The notes beneath the pieces are model-generated. The model was given only the letters and a program-made list of their open reading frames with translations. It had not been told where the DNA came from and searched no databases. Positions 4,435 to 5,644 of a stretch of DNA of 5,644 bases are shown piece by piece. The position numbers and the translations under genes were made by a program. Origin of the DNA: Chloroflexota bacterium. Its GTDB lineage: Bacteria > Chloroflexota > Limnocylindria > QHBO01. The DNA lies in the NCBI GenBank assembly GCA_013697395.1, contig JACCWY010000180.1, positions 1-5,644 of the forward strand, in the 5' to 3' direction. The first letter of the stretch is position 1; each line of letters starts with the position of its first letter.

Positions 4435-5640
4435 ATGCATCACACCGACGACGTCCCGGCGAGCAGGCCCCGACCGCGGCTCTCGACGCTCCTCATCGAG
4501 GCGGTGGTGCTGTTCTGTGGGCTGCGCATCGGACTATCGCTGCTCGGGGCGTTCATGGCAACGCAGGGGGTGCCATCACCATGCCATTTCGAGGAGGCGC
4601 TCGTCGATTGGCAGACGATGCCCGAGCTGCTGCGCGACGGCCCGGCATTCCCCCTTGCCGGGGTGTGGGAGCGCTGGGACGCGTGCTGGTACATGAAGAT
4701 CGCGACCTACGGCTACGAGCCGGGCGAGCGCTCCGTCGCCTTCTTTCCCCTCTTCCCGGCCGCAGTCCGGCTGGCCGGCACGATCACGGGCCTGCCCTAT
4801 CCGGTGGCCGGCATGATCGTCTCGGGAGCCGCGTACGTCGTGGCGATCATCGGTCTGCTGCGGCTCGTCTCCGACGGGCTGGGGCTCGCGGTCGCGCGCC
4901 GAACGGCCCTCTTCCTCTCCGTCTTCCCGGCAGCGTTCTTCCTCCTCGCCCCGTTCACCGAGTCGCTCTTCCTGGCCACGGCGGTCTGGGGCCTGGTCCT
5001 GGCCCGGGAGCGCCGGTGGCCGCTGGCGGCGGCCTGCGCAGTCCTCGCGGGGCTCACCCGCGCCCAGGGTCTCCTGCTCGCAATCCCCCTGGCCTGGGAG
5101 GCGTTCGTCGCGGTCCGCGAGACCGGGTTCCGGTCGCCGCGTGCGTTCTGGCAGGCCGGCTGGAGCGCAGCGGCGGTCCTGGCGCCGGCCGTCGCGTTCG
5201 GCGGGTACGGCCTGGTCGCCCATGCCGTGACCGGTGAGACGCCGTACGACGCACAGTCGTTGTGGGGAGGCACCAACTTCCACCCGCCCTGGGCGCTCGT
5301 CGCCGCGAGCGTCGGCTGGATCGTCGAGCGCGGCGACGGGATGCAGGCGCTGAACCTGGTGGCCATCCTGGGCGCTGCCGCGCTGCTCGTGGCCGGCGCG
5401 CGACGGATGCCGCTGACGTACTCGCTGTACGCATGGCCGCCGCTCCTCCTGATCGCGACGCGAATCCAGCCCACGCCGCTCACGGCCACGACCCGGTTCG
5501 TCCTGGTCCTGTTCCCGGTCTTCGTGGTCGCCGCCCTGCTGACCCAGCACCGGTGGCTGCAGCGAGCCTGGCTGGTGATCTCGCTGATCTTCCTGGGCGT
5601 GCTGGCCACGATGTTCCTCCAGGGCGACTTCGTCGCCTGA
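4435..5640 (+). CDS. PIG-V-like membrane mannosyltransferase
   Basis: The product is 401 residues and complete, ending four bases before the window edge. After a short polar N-terminus and a first span (about 19-41) comes an exported loop carrying the family hallmark WERWDACWYMKIATYGY (78-94), followed by VAFFPLFP (101-108), then FPAAFFLLAPFTESLF (164-179) and GLTRAQGLLL (206-215). This series matches the eukaryotic PIG-V (GPI mannosyltransferase 2) family and its bacterial relatives, GT-C enzymes taking mannose from a polyprenyl-phosphate donor; D82 is the likeliest catalytic acid by position. About ten hydrophobic stretches follow to the C-terminus. The start at ATG 4435 is chosen because the earlier in-frame ATG at 4363 lies well inside the divergent gene. 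No clear Shine-Dalgarno precedes it. The acceptor is unknown: glycolipid or protein are both possible. The divergent neighbour is another GT-C-like enzyme. Confidence 0.88.
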   Translation: MHHTDDVPASRPRPRLSTLLIEAVVLFCGLRIGLSLLGAFMATQGVPSPCHFEEALVDWQTMPELLRDGPAFPLAGVWERWDACWYMKIATYGYEPGERSVAFFPLFPAAVRLAGTITGLPYPVAGMIVSGAAYVVAIIGLLRLVSDGLGLAVARRTALFLSVFPAAFFLLAPFTESLFLATAVWGLVLARERRWPLAAACAVLAGLTRAQGLLLAIPLAWEAFVAVRETGFRSPRAFWQAGWSAAAVLAPAVAFGGYGLVAHAVTGETPYDAQSLWGGTNFHPPWALVAASVGWIVERGDGMQALNLVAILGAAALLVAGARRMPLTYSLYAWPPLLLIATRIQPTPLTATTRFVLVLFPVFVVAALLTQHRWLQRAWLVISLIFLGVLATMFLQGDFVA

Positions 5641-5644
5641 GAAC

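Noticed and set aside
3528..5237. 569-codon plus-strand open frame running across both glycosyltransferase genes
   Set aside because: It is antisense to one gene and out of frame with the other, has low-complexity Arg/Gly/Pro/Glu-rich composition and no domain. It is a by-product of high G+C.
4576..5550. 324-codon minus-strand open frame opposite the PIG-V-like gene
   Set aside because: The translation is Gln/Asp/Arg/Gly-rich with no motif, while the plus strand carries clear PIG-V family motifs over the same bases.

Overview
The window is a GC-rich stretch (roughly two thirds G+C, strong G/C preference at third codon positions) of a free-living bacterial chromosome, densely packed with genes. 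There is no mobile element, CRISPR array or RNA gene. A stand-alone cobalamin-binding mutase subunit beside a MeaB-type GTPase, frequent 4-base start/stop overlaps, weak or absent Shine-Dalgarno sequences and TANNNT-type -10 boxes would suit a high-GC Chloroflexota or Actinomycetota-like lineage. That placement is an inference from style, not a measurement.

Left block (1-1873, all minus strand, read right to left). The order is folE (GTP cyclohydrolase I), a pterin-4a-carbinolamine dehydratase, the small B12-binding subunit of a methylmalonyl-CoA-type mutase, and the N-terminal 123 codons of a MeaB/ArgK-family GTPase that runs off the left edge. folE and the dehydratase are 4 nt apart, and the dehydratase and the B12 subunit share an ATGA overlap. 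This looks like one transcript joining pterin chemistry to B12-dependent acyl-CoA isomerisation and its repair chaperone. Between the B12 subunit and meaB lie 217 bases holding four copies of a 15-bp palindrome (GCCAA-N5-TTGGC) whose start points are 51, 51 and 61 bp apart. A 74-codon reading frame spans the same interval and shares GTGA overlaps with the genes on both sides. This interval is the most unusual part of the window.

Middle (1874-2550). A 110-bp divergent spacer with a candidate promoter leads into a plus-strand gene for a small protein resembling a NERD (nuclease-related) domain but lacking the E-x-K catalytic signature. Its 3' end overlaps by 89 bp the 3' end of the next gene, which is on the other strand.

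Right block (2462-5640). A minus-strand pair encodes a polytopic GT-C-like membrane glycosyltransferase followed, 4 nt later, by a PAP2-family membrane phosphatase. Divergent from it, with only 25 bp between start codons, is a complete PIG-V-like membrane mannosyltransferase. Together these suggest sugar transfer from lipid-linked donors at the membrane, with the phosphatase perhaps recycling the lipid carrier. No stretch longer than 300 bases lacks a gene.
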